Assembly: GCA_035607415.1 (NCBI GenBank)
Contig: DATNAQ010000126.1
Coordinates: forward strand, 36,178-100,177
Source: JAQBQH01 sp035607415
GTDB taxonomy: Bacteria > Myxococcota_A > Polyangia > Palsa-1104
DNA: 64,000 bases
Direction of reading: 5' to 3'
Shown here: one piece after another, positions 33,169 to 45,865 of the stretch
Position numbering within the stretch: the stretch's first letter is position 1
Layout: the number at the start of each line of letters is the position of its first letter
The notes under the pieces: model-generated
What the model was told of the DNA's origin: nothing
What the model saw: the letters and a program-made list of their open reading frames with translations, nothing else
Database searches by the model: none
Made by a program: the position numbers and the translations under genes

Positions 33169-33564
33169 ATGCGTAGGACGTGGCGATCCGCAGCCGTGGG
33201 AGCGCTCGCTTGCTGCCTCGTCGGGGGCGCCGGCGCGACCGCATTCGCGCAAGCCGATCTGCCGAACGCCAACCTGCCCGGCAACTCGCCGACGCTGCCG
33301 AACAGCAACCTGCCCGGCCCGGTCACGACCGACCAGCCGATCATGTTGCCCAACACCGACAGCTCGGGCTCGAACGTGACCGAGGCGCGGCTGCGCGAGC
33401 AGGCGAACGCCGAGGCGCAGGCGCGAGAGCAGCGTGACCTCGAGATCCGCGACGAGACCATGCGCCTCGCGGCCAAGGCGGCGGAGGAGTCGGCGCGCGC
33501 GCGGGCCGAGGCGGCCGAAGCGCGGCAGGCGCTGACCAACGCGGTCGAGCAGCGCCAGCCGTAG
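33169..33564 (+). CDS. Small secreted protein with coiled coil
   Basis: A 131-residue protein with a signal peptide (ending ATAFAQ), a short repeat of Asn/Leu/Pro units (LPNANLPGNSPTLPNSNLPG), and a charged C-terminal coiled coil (TEARLREQANAEAQAREQRDLEIRDETMRLAAKAAEESARARAEAAEARQAL). No family recognised. Periplasmic or surface location expected. It stands between DUF2330 and argB. Confidence 0.72.
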   Translation: MRRTWRSAAVGALACCLVGGAGATAFAQADLPNANLPGNSPTLPNSNLPGPVTTDQPIMLPNTDSSGSNVTEARLREQANAEAQAREQRDLEIRDETMRLAAKAAEESARARAEAAEARQALTNAVEQRQP

Positions 33565-33594
33565 CAAGCGAGGCGTGGCCGCGCCGGCCCGTGC

Positions 33595-33600
33595 TAGAGT
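33595..33600 (+). promoter_or_regulatory. -10 box TAGAGT, near-leaderless, of argB
   Basis: TAGAGT, six bases, then the GTG start at 33607; no ribosome site. Same geometry as argG, the TonB-type gene and the selenoprotein gene. Confidence 0.5.
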
Positions 33601-33606
33601 CCGGCC

Positions 33607-34473
33607 GTGAACGAGACACGGCTCGCGCCCGTCGAGAAAGCGACGGTCCTCGTCGAGGCGCTGCCCTACATCCAGAAGTTTCGCGGCAAGTCGATCGTGG
33701 TCAAGTACGGCGGCCACGCGATGGACGATCCGCGCCTGCGCGAGAGCTTCTGCCGCGACGTGGTGCTGCTCAAGCTCGTCGGGCTGCACCCCATCGTCGT
33801 GCACGGCGGCGGGCCGCAGATCGCCGAGATGCTCGACAAGCTCGGCGTGCAGTCGCGCTTCGTCGACGGCATGCGCGTCACCGACGAGCAGACCATGCGC
33901 GTCGTCGAGATGGTGCTCGCCGGCGGCGTCAACCAGGAACTGGTCTCGCTCATCAACATCGTCGGACGCGACGGCGGGCGCGCGGTGGGCCTGTCGGGCC
34001 ACGACGGCGCCATGGTGCAGGCGCGGCGGATCGAGGAGCTCGGCCGCGTCGGCGAGGTGGTCACCGTCGATCCGCGCATCATCGAGAAGGTGTCGGCCGA
34101 CGGCTTCATCCCGGTGGTCGCGCCGATCGCCGTCGATCTCACCGACGGGCGCTCGCTCAACGTCAACGCCGATCCCTTCGCCGCCAAGCTCGCCGCGGCG
34201 ATGCGCGCCGAGAAGCTGGTCCTCTTGACCGACGTGCCCGGCGTCAAAGGCGCCGACGGAACGCTGTACTCCACGCTGACCGCGGCGCAGGCCAAGGCGC
34301 TCATCAAAGACGGCGTGGTCAAAGGGGGAATGATCCCCAAGGTACAATTCGGCCTCGACGCGCTCGCCGACGGCGTTAGAAAGGTCCATATCGTCGACGG
34401 GCGGCAGGACCATGCGGTCCTCCTCGAAATCTTCACCGATACTGGTATCGGTACGGAGCTGGTTCATGAGTAA
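33607..34473 (+). CDS. argB: Acetylglutamate kinase
   Basis: A 288-residue amino-acid kinase phosphorylating N-acetylglutamate in arginine synthesis. Seen: FRGKSIVVKYGGHAM, VGLHPIVVHGGGPQI, the substrate segment GRAVGLSGHDGAMVQA, LNVNADPFAAKLAAAMRAEKLVLLTDVPGV, and VKGGMIPKV. A long N-terminal helix (ETRLAPVEKATVLVEALPYIQKF) is the type found in arginine-inhibited hexameric kinases, so feedback control by arginine is likely. GTG start. The last eight bases overlap argD. Confidence 0.96.
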   Translation: MNETRLAPVEKATVLVEALPYIQKFRGKSIVVKYGGHAMDDPRLRESFCRDVVLLKLVGLHPIVVHGGGPQIAEMLDKLGVQSRFVDGMRVTDEQTMRVVEMVLAGGVNQELVSLINIVGRDGGRAVGLSGHDGAMVQARRIEELGRVGEVVTVDPRIIEKVSADGFIPVVAPIAVDLTDGRSLNVNADPFAAKLAAAMRAEKLVLLTDVPGVKGADGTLYSTLTAAQAKALIKDGVVKGGMIPKVQFGLDALADGVRKVHIVDGRQDHAVLLEIFTDTGIGTELVHE

Positions 34474-35698
34474 TCCGGATCCCAAGCACGAGCAGTGGCA
34501 GCTGATCGAAGAGGCGCAGAAGGTGTTCACCACCAACTACCGGCAGCAGCCGATCGTGCTGCGGCGCGGCGCCGGCTGCCGCGTCTGGGACGTGGCGGGT
34601 CGTCGCTACCTCGATCTCACGGGCGGCATCGCCGCCACGCCGCTCGGCCACTCGCACCTCGGCCTGAGCGCCACCATCGCCGAGCAGGCGATGAAGCTCC
34701 TGCACGTGTCGAACCTTTATTGGAACGAGGAGCAGATCAAGTGCGCGCGCGCCATCGCCAGGCGGGCGCACGCGATGGGCGCGGTGCGCGTCTTCTTTTG
34801 CAACTCGGGCGCCGAGGCCAACGAGGCCGCGGTCAAGCTCGCCAAGCGCTACCAGACGACCATCAAGGGGCAGCCGGAGCGCATCGAGGTGCTCTCGTTC
34901 GAGGGCAGCTTCCACGGGCGCACCGTCGCCACCGTGGCGCTCACCGGGCAGGAGAAGTATCGCACCGGCTTCGGGCCGCTCATCGAATGGGCGCGCCACG
35001 TTCCCTATCCGACCGACGAGAACGACTTTCGCGCGCTCGACGCCATCACCACCAAGACGTGCGCGGTGATCATCGAGCCGATCCAGGCCGAAGGCGGCAT
35101 CCGCCTGCCGCCTCCGGATTTCCTGAAAGCGCTGCGGCAGAAGTGCACCGACACGGGGACGGTCCTCATCTTCGACGAGGTCCAGACCGGCGTCGGGCGC
35201 ACCGGCACCTTCTTCGGCTACGAGCAGGAAGGCGTCGTGCCCGACGTGATGTCGCTCGCCAAGGGGCTCGCCGGCGGCGTCCCCATCGGCTGCATGGTGG
35301 CATCGGAGGAGCTGGCCAAGGGCTTCGCGCCCGGCTCGCACGCCTCCACGTTCGGCGGCAATCCGCTCGCCTGCGCCGCGGCGACGACGGTGATCGAGAC
35401 CATCGAGAAGGACAAGCTCCTCGATCGCGTCATCGCCGCCGGCGGCCGGCTGCACAAGGGCCTCGCGAAGCTCATCGAGAAGCACCCCGGCAAGGCCAAG
35501 GAGGTGCGCGGCCGCGGCCTGCTCCTCGGGCTCGCCGTCGACGGTGACGCCGCGCCGTACGTGGCGCGCGCGCGCGAGCAGGGCGTGCTGTTGTCGGTGG
35601 CGGGGGGAACCGTCGTGCGCTTCGTGCCCGCGTTCGTCGTCACCGACGAGGAGATCGACGAAGGTGTGGCCGCGCTCGATCAGGCGCTCGCCGGCTAG
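34466..35698 (+). CDS. argD: Acetylornithine aminotransferase
   Basis: A 410-residue class III PLP aminotransferase converting N-acetylglutamate semialdehyde to N-acetylornithine. Motifs: DLTGGIAATPLGHSH, FFCNSGAEANEAAVKLAKRY, SFHGRTVATVALTG, IEPIQAEGGIRLPP, IFDEVQTGVGRTG and the PLP-binding Lys in SLAKGLAGGVPIGCMV. The ATG overlaps the argB end with GGAG upstream. argF follows after seven bases. Family members also act in ornithine or lysine pathways, but the arg context fixes the role. Confidence 0.94.
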   Translation: MSNPDPKHEQWQLIEEAQKVFTTNYRQQPIVLRRGAGCRVWDVAGRRYLDLTGGIAATPLGHSHLGLSATIAEQAMKLLHVSNLYWNEEQIKCARAIARRAHAMGAVRVFFCNSGAEANEAAVKLAKRYQTTIKGQPERIEVLSFEGSFHGRTVATVALTGQEKYRTGFGPLIEWARHVPYPTDENDFRALDAITTKTCAVIIEPIQAEGGIRLPPPDFLKALRQKCTDTGTVLIFDEVQTGVGRTGTFFGYEQEGVVPDVMSLAKGLAGGVPIGCMVASEELAKGFAPGSHASTFGGNPLACAAATTVIETIEKDKLLDRVIAAGGRLHKGLAKLIEKHPGKAKEVRGRGLLLGLAVDGDAAPYVARAREQGVLLSVAGGTVVRFVPAFVVTDEEIDEGVAALDQALAG

Positions 35699-35705
35699 CG
35701 CGGTC

Positions 35706-36644
<939 letters not shown>

Positions 36645-36655
36645 GATCCGCGCCG

Positions 36656-37297
36656 GTGCCGCGAACCTTTCCAGGGCTGGGGCCCGACACGCTGGTGCCG
36701 GTGCCCAAGCCGTCCGCGCTCGCCGGGCTCAAGCTCGGCGCCGAGGAGGGGTTCGTGCTCTCGCGCGTCGACGGCAGGCTCACCGTCGGGCAGATCTGCC
36801 TGCTCGTGCCGTTCGACGCCGAGGTGACAGCGACCATCCTCGGGCAGCTCGCGCGCGTCGGTGCCGTCGACATCCCGGGCGCCGTGCTGGCGCCGGCGGT
36901 CGCGCCGCCGCCTGCGGTGATCGTGCCACCGGCGCCAACCGTCACCGCTCCGGCCGCGGCGCCACAGATGAAGGAAGCGCCGCCAAAGGCGAGCCCCGAG
37001 ATGGCGGCAGGGGTCGACCTCACCGCCGACCAGGCGCGCCGCATCGACGAGTTCTTCTCCAGCCTGCAGACGCGCGACGCCTTCGAGCTCCTCGAGATCA
37101 CCCGCCACGCCGACAAAAAAGAGATCAAGCGCGCCTACTTCAAGCTCTCCAAGGAGCTCCATCCCGATCGCTTCTTCGGCAAAAGCATCGGCCCCTACAA
37201 GGAGCGCCTCTCGAAGATCTTTCAGTCCATCAAGGCCGCCTACGAGCTCCTGAGTGACGACGCCCGCCGCGCCGCCTATCTCGACAGCGTGAAGTAG
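36656..37297 (+). CDS. J-domain (DnaJ-like) co-chaperone
   Basis: A 213-residue protein with GTG start. The N-terminal half holds a small helical module (GFVLSRVDGRLTVGQICLLVPFDAEVTATILGQLARVGAVDI, about 26-68) also found at the C-terminus of the protein at 39203-40909. A Pro/Ala linker follows. The C-terminus is a J-domain (DAFELLEITRHADKKEIKRAYFKLSKELHPDRFFG...AYELLSDDARRAAYLD) with the essential HPD. No zinc finger or G/F domain, so it is a class III J-protein. It lies directly upstream of a dnaK gene, and the two probably work together. Confidence 0.9.
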   Translation: MPRTFPGLGPDTLVPVPKPSALAGLKLGAEEGFVLSRVDGRLTVGQICLLVPFDAEVTATILGQLARVGAVDIPGAVLAPAVAPPPAVIVPPAPTVTAPAAAPQMKEAPPKASPEMAAGVDLTADQARRIDEFFSSLQTRDAFELLEITRHADKKEIKRAYFKLSKELHPDRFFGKSIGPYKERLSKIFQSIKAAYELLSDDARRAAYLDSVK

Positions 37298-37317
37298 TCT
37301 GATTTTTTGATGTTCTG

Positions 37318-37326
37318 TGCTATGCT
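37318..37326 (+). promoter_or_regulatory. Extended -10 promoter TGCTATGCT before dnaK
   Basis: TGC then TATGCT (37321-37326) is an extended -10 box in an AT-rich intergenic stretch (GATTTTTTGATG upstream), 36 bases before the dnaK ATG. No heat-shock CIRCE element is visible. Confidence 0.4.
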
Positions 37327-37362
37327 CTTCCAGCTGCACGTATTGGGGGGCTCGGCGGAGAC

Positions 37363-39192
<1,830 letters not shown>

Positions 39193-39202
39193 TCAAGTGG
39201 GG

Positions 39203-40909
39203 ATGGTGCCGGGCAAAGGGGATCTGAAGGCCGCCGCGGCACACCTGGCGACCGGCATGGAGCGCTACCGCGACGGCGACATCGCCGGCGCGCTCATCGA
39301 GTTCGAAAAGGCGCTCGAGCTGTACGGTCCGATGCGCGGCCGTCCCTTCGCCGATTGGGTCAAGTGGGTGCAGAGCTCGGCCGACAAGGCGCGCGGGCCG
39401 CTCGACGACGAGGCGCTGCGCGCGGTGTCGGAAGCGCTCGAGGAGCCGAAGTCGGGCAAACGGCCGCGTCCGCCGCAGGTGCTGCACGAGCCGGAGCCGA
39501 CGCGGCCCGAGCGCGCGCGCAAGGCGACGCCGCCGCCCCAGCCGGGCTCGGGCGAGCAGCCGCGCCGGCCGGCGACGCCGATGGAGACGGCGGCGACGAT
39601 GACCTTGCCGCAGCCGCCGGTGGCGACGCCGAAGGTGACGCGCGATCCCGAGGGCGGCGACTCACCGTGGGATCCGGTGCCGCTGACGCCGCGCGGGACC
39701 GAGGCGCCGCCGGAGCTGCAGGAGATGCGGCGCCGTGACGACGCGATGGCCGAGCTGCAGTCGCAGGCGACCAAAGCGGCGCCGGCGCCGTCGACGCTGA
39801 AGTCGGTCGTGTCGCCGGGCGCGCCGCCGCCGGTGCCGCCGTCGCCGCCGGGTGCGCCGACGATCCTGGGGATGCCGGCGCTCGAGCCCAAGCTGCTCAC
39901 GCCGCAGAACAAGAAGCGCAACAAGGTGGCCGAGGATCGTCCGGAGTCGGTGACGCGCGAGTTCCGCTCGGCGACGCCGACCGGGCCCAACCTGCGGCCG
40001 CTCGACGTGCCCGAGCTGACCGACGAGCAGATCCAGAGCCTGTTGTCGCTCGACTCGCCGCTGATCCCCGAGGGGCGCACGACGCCTGAAATCGAGCTCG
40101 ATCGCCTCGATCAAATGGGGGGCATCGACGACACGCACGAGGCCGCCGAGCAGCTGATCGAGATGGAGGCGAATCCGACGCCGCTGCCGCACAAGCCGCC
40201 CACGCCGCTCAAGAAGAACGACACCAACCCGATGGGCCTCGAGGCGTTCAGCGGCGAGTTCGATCCCAATCAGCTGACGCCGACCGGGATCAAGCCGACG
40301 GGGCTGAAGCCGGTGCGCGACTCGTCGCCGGAGGACGATCCGTACGCGGATCTGAACCTGTTGCCGCTCGAGGTCGCGCCCGATCTGAGCGGGCCCGACG
40401 AAGTGGAGGAGGGCGGGACCAACCCGACCAATCCGTTCATTCGCGGGTCGCACGCGTCGAAGATGGCGCAGATCGCGTCGTCGGGGGCGTCGCAGGAGGT
40501 CAAGCTCGAGGACATGCCGCCGTTGCCGACGCTGCCGGGGACGCGGTCGCCGGTGCACGGCCATCCGCTGGGGGCGGCCGAGGCGGCGCTGCAGGCGGGC
40601 GATCGGGTCGCCGCCGTCGACGCCTGTGAGATGGCGCTCGAGGCGTCGGGCGGGCTCGGGGGGCAGCTGGCGCGCGATCATCTTCCGCTCGTCGAGCAGA
40701 TCTATGGCGCGATCCTGGGCGGAGCCGATCGCGTGCCGATGCACGGCAAGGCGATGGGCGATCTGGAGCCGCGATCGGCGTTCCTGTTGTCGCGCATCGA
40801 CGGCGCCATGACCGTCGAGGACGTGCTCGACGTGTCGGGCATGCCGCGGCTGGAGGCGCTGCGCGTGATGGCGCTGCTCGTGCGCCGCGGCGCGGTCCTC
40901 ATCAAGTAG
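39203..40909 (+). CDS. Long Pro-rich protein with N-terminal TPR and C-terminal LSRIDG module
   Basis: About 568 residues (a GTG at 39197 would add two). The N-terminus has one TPR-like helix pair (AAAAHLATGMERYRDGDIAGALIEFEKALELYG). About 400 residues are low complexity, rich in Pro, Glu and Thr. Near the end AAEAALQAGDRVAAVDACEMALEAS is another helix pair, and the final 45 residues (RSAFLLSRIDGAMTVEDVLDVSGMPRLEALRVMALLVRRGAVLIK) match the module in the J-protein at 36656. Cytoplasmic; no signal. It follows dnaK closely and probably belongs to the same functional set. No known family overall. Confidence 0.8.
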   Translation: MVPGKGDLKAAAAHLATGMERYRDGDIAGALIEFEKALELYGPMRGRPFADWVKWVQSSADKARGPLDDEALRAVSEALEEPKSGKRPRPPQVLHEPEPTRPERARKATPPPQPGSGEQPRRPATPMETAATMTLPQPPVATPKVTRDPEGGDSPWDPVPLTPRGTEAPPELQEMRRRDDAMAELQSQATKAAPAPSTLKSVVSPGAPPPVPPSPPGAPTILGMPALEPKLLTPQNKKRNKVAEDRPESVTREFRSATPTGPNLRPLDVPELTDEQIQSLLSLDSPLIPEGRTTPEIELDRLDQMGGIDDTHEAAEQLIEMEANPTPLPHKPPTPLKKNDTNPMGLEAFSGEFDPNQLTPTGIKPTGLKPVRDSSPEDDPYADLNLLPLEVAPDLSGPDEVEEGGTNPTNPFIRGSHASKMAQIASSGASQEVKLEDMPPLPTLPGTRSPVHGHPLGAAEAALQAGDRVAAVDACEMALEASGGLGGQLARDHLPLVEQIYGAILGGADRVPMHGKAMGDLEPRSAFLLSRIDGAMTVEDVLDVSGMPRLEALRVMALLVRRGAVLIK

Positions 40910-41401
40910 ATGCGGCGCGTGCTCCTCGGCGGCGCGATCTTCGCGGCGGTCGGCGCCTGCGCGGCGCCGTTCAACGTGGTCAAGCCGTCGTCGGCGGTGT
41001 CGGGCGTGTCGATCGTCTACTGCGGCTCGGCGGCCACGTCGACGCAGTCGGTGATCAACTCGATGGAGCCGCCCGTCGGCCAGGGCGGCGGCGGCGACGA
41101 GACGATGGCCGACGTCAAAGAGCTCAACGTCTGCTTGCGCCTCGAGAACCACGGCGCGGAGACGGCGCGCCTCGATCGCACCATGGTCCTCTTGAAGTGC
41201 CCGCGCGAGACCGACGACCCGCAGGCCGATCGCGACGACCAGGAGGTCATCGCGCACCCCGGCGAGTCGAAGGAGCTGCACCTCATCTTCAAGTACACCA
41301 AGCTGCCGAGCGGCGAGGACGTGACGCTCAAGTTCGACCGCGCGCTCAAGGTTGGTGACAAGCCGGTGAAGCTGCCGCCGATGGGGCTGCGCAAGAGCTG
41401 A
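40910..41401 (+). CDS. Hypothetical lipoprotein
   Basis: A 163-residue protein starting directly after the previous stop (TAG-ATG). Signal and lipobox MRRVLLGGAIFAAVGAC. The mature part is an Ig-like beta domain (GVSIVYCGSAATSTQSVINSMEPPVG, ADVKELNVCLRLENHGAETARLDRTMVLLKCPRETDD, ESKELHLIFKYTKLPSGEDVTLKFDRAL) with three further cysteines. Family unknown. Likely co-transcribed with the Pro-rich gene. Confidence 0.75.
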   Translation: MRRVLLGGAIFAAVGACAAPFNVVKPSSAVSGVSIVYCGSAATSTQSVINSMEPPVGQGGGGDETMADVKELNVCLRLENHGAETARLDRTMVLLKCPRETDDPQADRDDQEVIAHPGESKELHLIFKYTKLPSGEDVTLKFDRALKVGDKPVKLPPMGLRKS

Positions 41402-41431
41402 TCAGGAAACACGCGCGAAACCGAGATCGAG

Positions 41432-41437
41432 TAGTAT
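41432..41437 (+). promoter_or_regulatory. -10 box TAGTAT, near-leaderless, of argG
   Basis: TAGTAT, six bases, ATG at 41444; no ribosome site. argB has the same arrangement, so both arginine units may start as leaderless transcripts. Confidence 0.55.
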
Positions 41438-41443
41438 CCGCGC

Positions 41444-42643
<1,200 letters not shown>

Positions 42644-42841
42644 CGTCGTTCGCCGGCGGCGTCTCCGACGTTTGCGTCTGCGATGCCGTCGGCTCGACGG
42701 GCACCATCTTCGTTTCCGGATAGGCGCACGCAGCAAGACCGACCGCCGCCGCAGCGACGAGCAACAACTTTCGCATGGTGTTCTCCTCCTGCCTGTCATG
42801 ACGAGAACACCGCGTCGGTTTCAGAAGTTCCTGAAAAAAGA

Positions 42842-43888
42842 TCACGCGGCCGCGGAGTCGGCGCGGTCCTGCGCGGGGCCCCAGCGCAGGGCATAGGCGC
42901 CCCAGGCGTAGCTGACGCCGGCGCTCGCCATCACCACGAGCGCGCCGGGCCGCACGCGGCCGGCGGCGAGGCCGAGCTCGATCGACAAGATCGGATCGAA
43001 CTGGCCGATGTGGCCGTACTGCTCGAGGTAGTACGACTGCTGCGCTGTGAGCGCGAGCTCGTCGAGCACCGCGGCGTGCGCCGAGCGCTTCATGTGCAAG
43101 AGCGCGAGATAGTCGATGTCGCGCGCGTCGCGGCCGCCCTGGCGCGCCGCCTCGCGGATGACGCGCATGAAGTTGGCGTGGCTGCGCTCGGCGAGCCGTG
43201 CCTTCATGCCGTCGACGTCGTGCACGTCGAGCATCGCGGCGGCGGTGCCGGCGGTGTCGGGCGTGAGCGGCGCGATCGTGCCGCCGCCCGCGCAGCTGAC
43301 GTCGTCGGCGAAGTCGCCGTCGGAGACGAGGGCGCCGCCGAGGAGCTCGTTGGCGTCGTGATCGCGGCGGAGCAGCAGCGCGCCGCCGCCGGCGGCGAGT
43401 GAGTACATGAACGACACGCGCGGGTTGGCGTAGTCGATGAGGTCGCCGTTGCGATAGCCGCCGGCGAGCAGCACGGTGCGCACGCGCGCGTCGGTCTCCA
43501 TGAGCGCGCGCGCCAGCGTCAGGCCGGCGATGGTGGTGCAGCAGCGCTGGGCGATGTCGACCGACCAGGCGTTGCGGGCGCCGACGAGCTGCTGGATCTT
43601 GATCCCCGAGACCATCAGCGGGCGCTCTTTGTACTCCTCGCTGATGGAGATGACGACGTCGATCTCCAGTGGATCAATCGGGGCGCGCGCGATGGCGATC
43701 TCGGCGGCGCGGGCACCCATCAGGCACGGATGATCTTCCGGGCCGGGCATCGGCTTCTCGAGGATGCCGAACTTGTCCTCGATGACCGCGCGCGGGATGC
43801 CGGTCTTGCGCGCCAGCTCCTCGCTGGTCATGCGCGGCTTGGGGAGATAGGTGCCGAGCGAAAGCACGCCAACCTTGGTCTGATTCAT
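42842..43888 (-). CDS. FabH-like 3-oxoacyl-ACP synthase III (thiolase fold)
   Basis: A 348-residue condensing enzyme of the FabH/chalcone-synthase-like group. VGVLSLGTYLPKPRMTSEELARKTGI opens like FabH. The nucleophile is Cys116 in WSVDIAQRCCTTIAGL (five after the Asp, as in FabH). LLHMKRSAH and EQYGHIGQFDPILSIELGLAAG sit where FabH has its His and Asn; the GN of FabH reads GH here, so the active site is not standard. It may join acyl groups in secondary or unusual lipid metabolism. The ATG at 43888 touches the first of three TGATGCA-type operators, so tight repression is likely. It stands alone. Confidence 0.82.
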   Translation of the reverse strand: MNQTKVGVLSLGTYLPKPRMTSEELARKTGIPRAVIEDKFGILEKPMPGPEDHPCLMGARAAEIAIARAPIDPLEIDVVISISEEYKERPLMVSGIKIQQLVGARNAWSVDIAQRCCTTIAGLTLARALMETDARVRTVLLAGGYRNGDLIDYANPRVSFMYSLAAGGGALLLRRDHDANELLGGALVSDGDFADDVSCAGGGTIAPLTPDTAGTAAAMLDVHDVDGMKARLAERSHANFMRVIREAARQGGRDARDIDYLALLHMKRSAHAAVLDELALTAQQSYYLEQYGHIGQFDPILSIELGLAAGRVRPGALVVMASAGVSYAWGAYALRWGPAQDRADSAAA

Positions 43889-43972
43889 GATGCAAGTGCA
43901 CAATAAACATCTAGACTGCCGTCGGCAAGGATTATTGTGCAGATGCATCATATTATTGATGCGACTGCATCA
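43888..43972. promoter_or_regulatory. Array of three 16-bp palindromic operators (TGATGCA-N2-TGCATCA type)
   Basis: TGATGCAAGTGCACAA (43888-43903), TTGTGCAGATGCATCA (43935-43950) and TGATGCGACTGCATCA (43957-43972) fit one consensus. The first two are themselves the ends of a 19-bp inverted repeat (43888-43906 and 43932-43950) around TTATTG/CAATAA. The first overlaps the start codon of the FabH-like gene. The set is AT-richer than its surroundings. A dimeric repressor (TetR- or GntR-like) is the likely ligand, but no regulator gene is adjacent. Confidence 0.7.
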
Positions 43973-43982
43973 TTTACGGCCT

Positions 43983-44014
43983 CGCCGACGCGCCGACGCG
44001 CCGACGCGCCGACG
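43983..44014. repeat. 4 x 8-bp tandem repeat CGCCGACG
   Basis: Four perfect copies between the operator array and the stop codon of the transglutaminase-like gene. Non-coding, GC-rich, likely variable by slippage. Not CRISPR: no spacers. Confidence 0.85.
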
Positions 44015-44017
44015 CGC

Positions 44018-45844
44018 TCAGCGGCTGTGGCTGGGCTTGCGCCTGGTGTCGCCGGGCGTGCGGGCGACGACGCGGTGATCGCCGAGGGGCAGATCGCGCG
44101 GCACCTCGATCGTGGCGTGCCAGGCGCCGCTGGCGTCGGCGACGGCGTCGCCTACTTTGAGCGCGCCGCCCGGGCCGTCGAGGTAGATCTCGACGGGCAG
44201 ACCGCTCGGCCGGTTGTCAGCGGCAGCGACGGTGCCGCTGACGTCGATGCGCTCGCCGCGGAAGGTGTCGCGGGCGGCGACGCGCACGGTGACCGAGGTA
44301 GGCACGCTGGCGTTGCTGACCCTGGCGCCGGGGGTGCCCGGCGGCGCCTCGCGATCGAGGGCGTCGAGGTTCACGACGCGGCTCTCGCGATCGCCCCTTG
44401 CAGGTCCGCCGGCGCCGCCAGCGCCGCCCGCGCCTCCATTGCCACGATGGTTTCCGCCGGCGCCGCCTTCCGAGCCAGCGGCGGCCGCACCGCCACCGGC
44501 GTGGCTGGCGAGGTTCTGCGCGTGGTTTCGCGCGGCGTCCTCGAGCGCCTTCGGCGCCGGCGGCGTCGCGTCGTTGCCCTTGGCGAACGCGTCCGGCCGG
44601 GGGAACGGATCGCCGCCCTTCGGTTGATACGGGATCTTGCCGTCGGCGCCCGAGACCTCCTCGTCGACGAGCGCGCCGCCGAGGTTGATGCGCCGCCAGC
44701 CGACGCGCGGCACGAAGACCTCGACGAAGACGTGCAGCTCGTTCTCGACGTAGCGCGCGGGAATGCCGAGCGCCAGCGCCGTGATCAGGAACGCGTACGA
44801 GCGATGGCGGCAGCTGCCCTTCTGCGCGAGCGCGAGATCCTCGTACAACGAGTCGGTGGCGCGCGGCGGCTCGCCCGGCTCGAAGGCGCGGAACCAGCCC
44901 ACCAGCTCGTCGAGATCGCGCGCCAGCGGCACCGTCGGCCGCGGATCGACGCCGATGCGCGCCAGCACCTTGGCCGCGCGGCGGCGGATTCCCGCCGGCA
45001 CCGCCTGCGGGATGCGCGGCTCGTCGAGGAGGCGCAGATCGGGCGGCACCTCACCGGCGAAGTAGCGCGCCGGCGCGTCGGTCAGCCACACCAGCCGGTG
45101 GCGCCCGCCCGACGGCGACATCACGTACTGGTTGTCGGCGCCGTCGCGCGCGAAGCTGACCTCGACCGGTGGCACCACCGACGCGGCGAGGATGCGCGCA
45201 TCCGCCGCCACCGACGGCAGCGGGATCCACTGGCCCGGCTCGAGATCGACGATGATCGAGCCCCAGAAGGCGTCGCGCCCGTCGGCGCGCTTGTCGGCGC
45301 CGAGCACGCGCAGCCGCGAGCGCGGGATCGATCGCTCGGCCAGCACCAGCGACTCGTCGGGCTCGACCGCGTCGAGCGCGGTCATGCGCTTGAAGGGGAA
45401 CACCGCCGGGTTGAACGGCTCGTGATAGAGCCGCTTGCCCGGCGGCTCCGGCCCGGTGGCGCGATCCATCTGCACGCGGCCGCGCCGCTCCGGCGAGCCG
45501 CCCGGCACCGCCGGATCGGTCGTGGCGCTGTGGTCGGCCGGCGCGCGCTCCGGCGCCGGCGTGTAGACCGGCTCGTCGGGCGCCGGCTGAGCGCTCGACG
45601 ACGGAGCGGGCACGACCTCGCCGTCGACGACGATGCCGGCGGCGCCGTCGGCGGGCCGCCCTTCCTTCCAGCACACGCCGTTGGCGCAGCGGACGCCGCC
45701 GACGATGACGCGCTCGTGGAGCACCTGCGCGCGCGCCCCGCCCTCGGCGGCGACGCCGATTACCGTCGCTGCCGCCACGAGCAGCGACAGGCGCGTAGAC
45801 CGCCGCGCAACCGCCATCAAGCCGCCCGCTCGTCGAGCCACCAT
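44018..45844 (-). CDS. Transglutaminase-like exported protein
   Basis: About 608 residues from ATG 45844; alternatives are 45871, 45850 and 45817, the last giving a neat signal peptide (MAVARRSTRLSLLVAAATVIGV). The N-terminal half is an uncharacterised beta region (VILDLEPGQW-like stretches). The transglutaminase core is KGSCRHRSYAFLITALALGIPARYVENELHVFVEVFVPRVGWRRINLGG with Cys and His of the triad; the acidic partner is less clear. A Gly/Ala-rich linker (GGAGGNHRGNGGAGGAGG) leads to a final Ig-like domain (VTVRVAARDTFRGERIDVSGTV...PVEIYLDGPGG). Probably periplasmic, acting on wall or protein amides. Divergent from the HAD gene. Confidence 0.82.
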   Translation of the reverse strand: MVARRAGGLMAVARRSTRLSLLVAAATVIGVAAEGGARAQVLHERVIVGGVRCANGVCWKEGRPADGAAGIVVDGEVVPAPSSSAQPAPDEPVYTPAPERAPADHSATTDPAVPGGSPERRGRVQMDRATGPEPPGKRLYHEPFNPAVFPFKRMTALDAVEPDESLVLAERSIPRSRLRVLGADKRADGRDAFWGSIIVDLEPGQWIPLPSVAADARILAASVVPPVEVSFARDGADNQYVMSPSGGRHRLVWLTDAPARYFAGEVPPDLRLLDEPRIPQAVPAGIRRRAAKVLARIGVDPRPTVPLARDLDELVGWFRAFEPGEPPRATDSLYEDLALAQKGSCRHRSYAFLITALALGIPARYVENELHVFVEVFVPRVGWRRINLGGALVDEEVSGADGKIPYQPKGGDPFPRPDAFAKGNDATPPAPKALEDAARNHAQNLASHAGGGAAAAGSEGGAGGNHRGNGGAGGAGGAGGPARGDRESRVVNLDALDREAPPGTPGARVSNASVPTSVTVRVAARDTFRGERIDVSGTVAAADNRPSGLPVEIYLDGPGGALKVGDAVADASGAWHATIEVPRDLPLGDHRVVARTPGDTRRKPSHSR

Positions 45845-45865
45845 GCTCATTCTACGCTTTTGCGC

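Noticed and set aside
43983..44014. CRISPR-like repeat
   Set aside because: Four adjacent 8-bp units without spacers; a simple tandem repeat.
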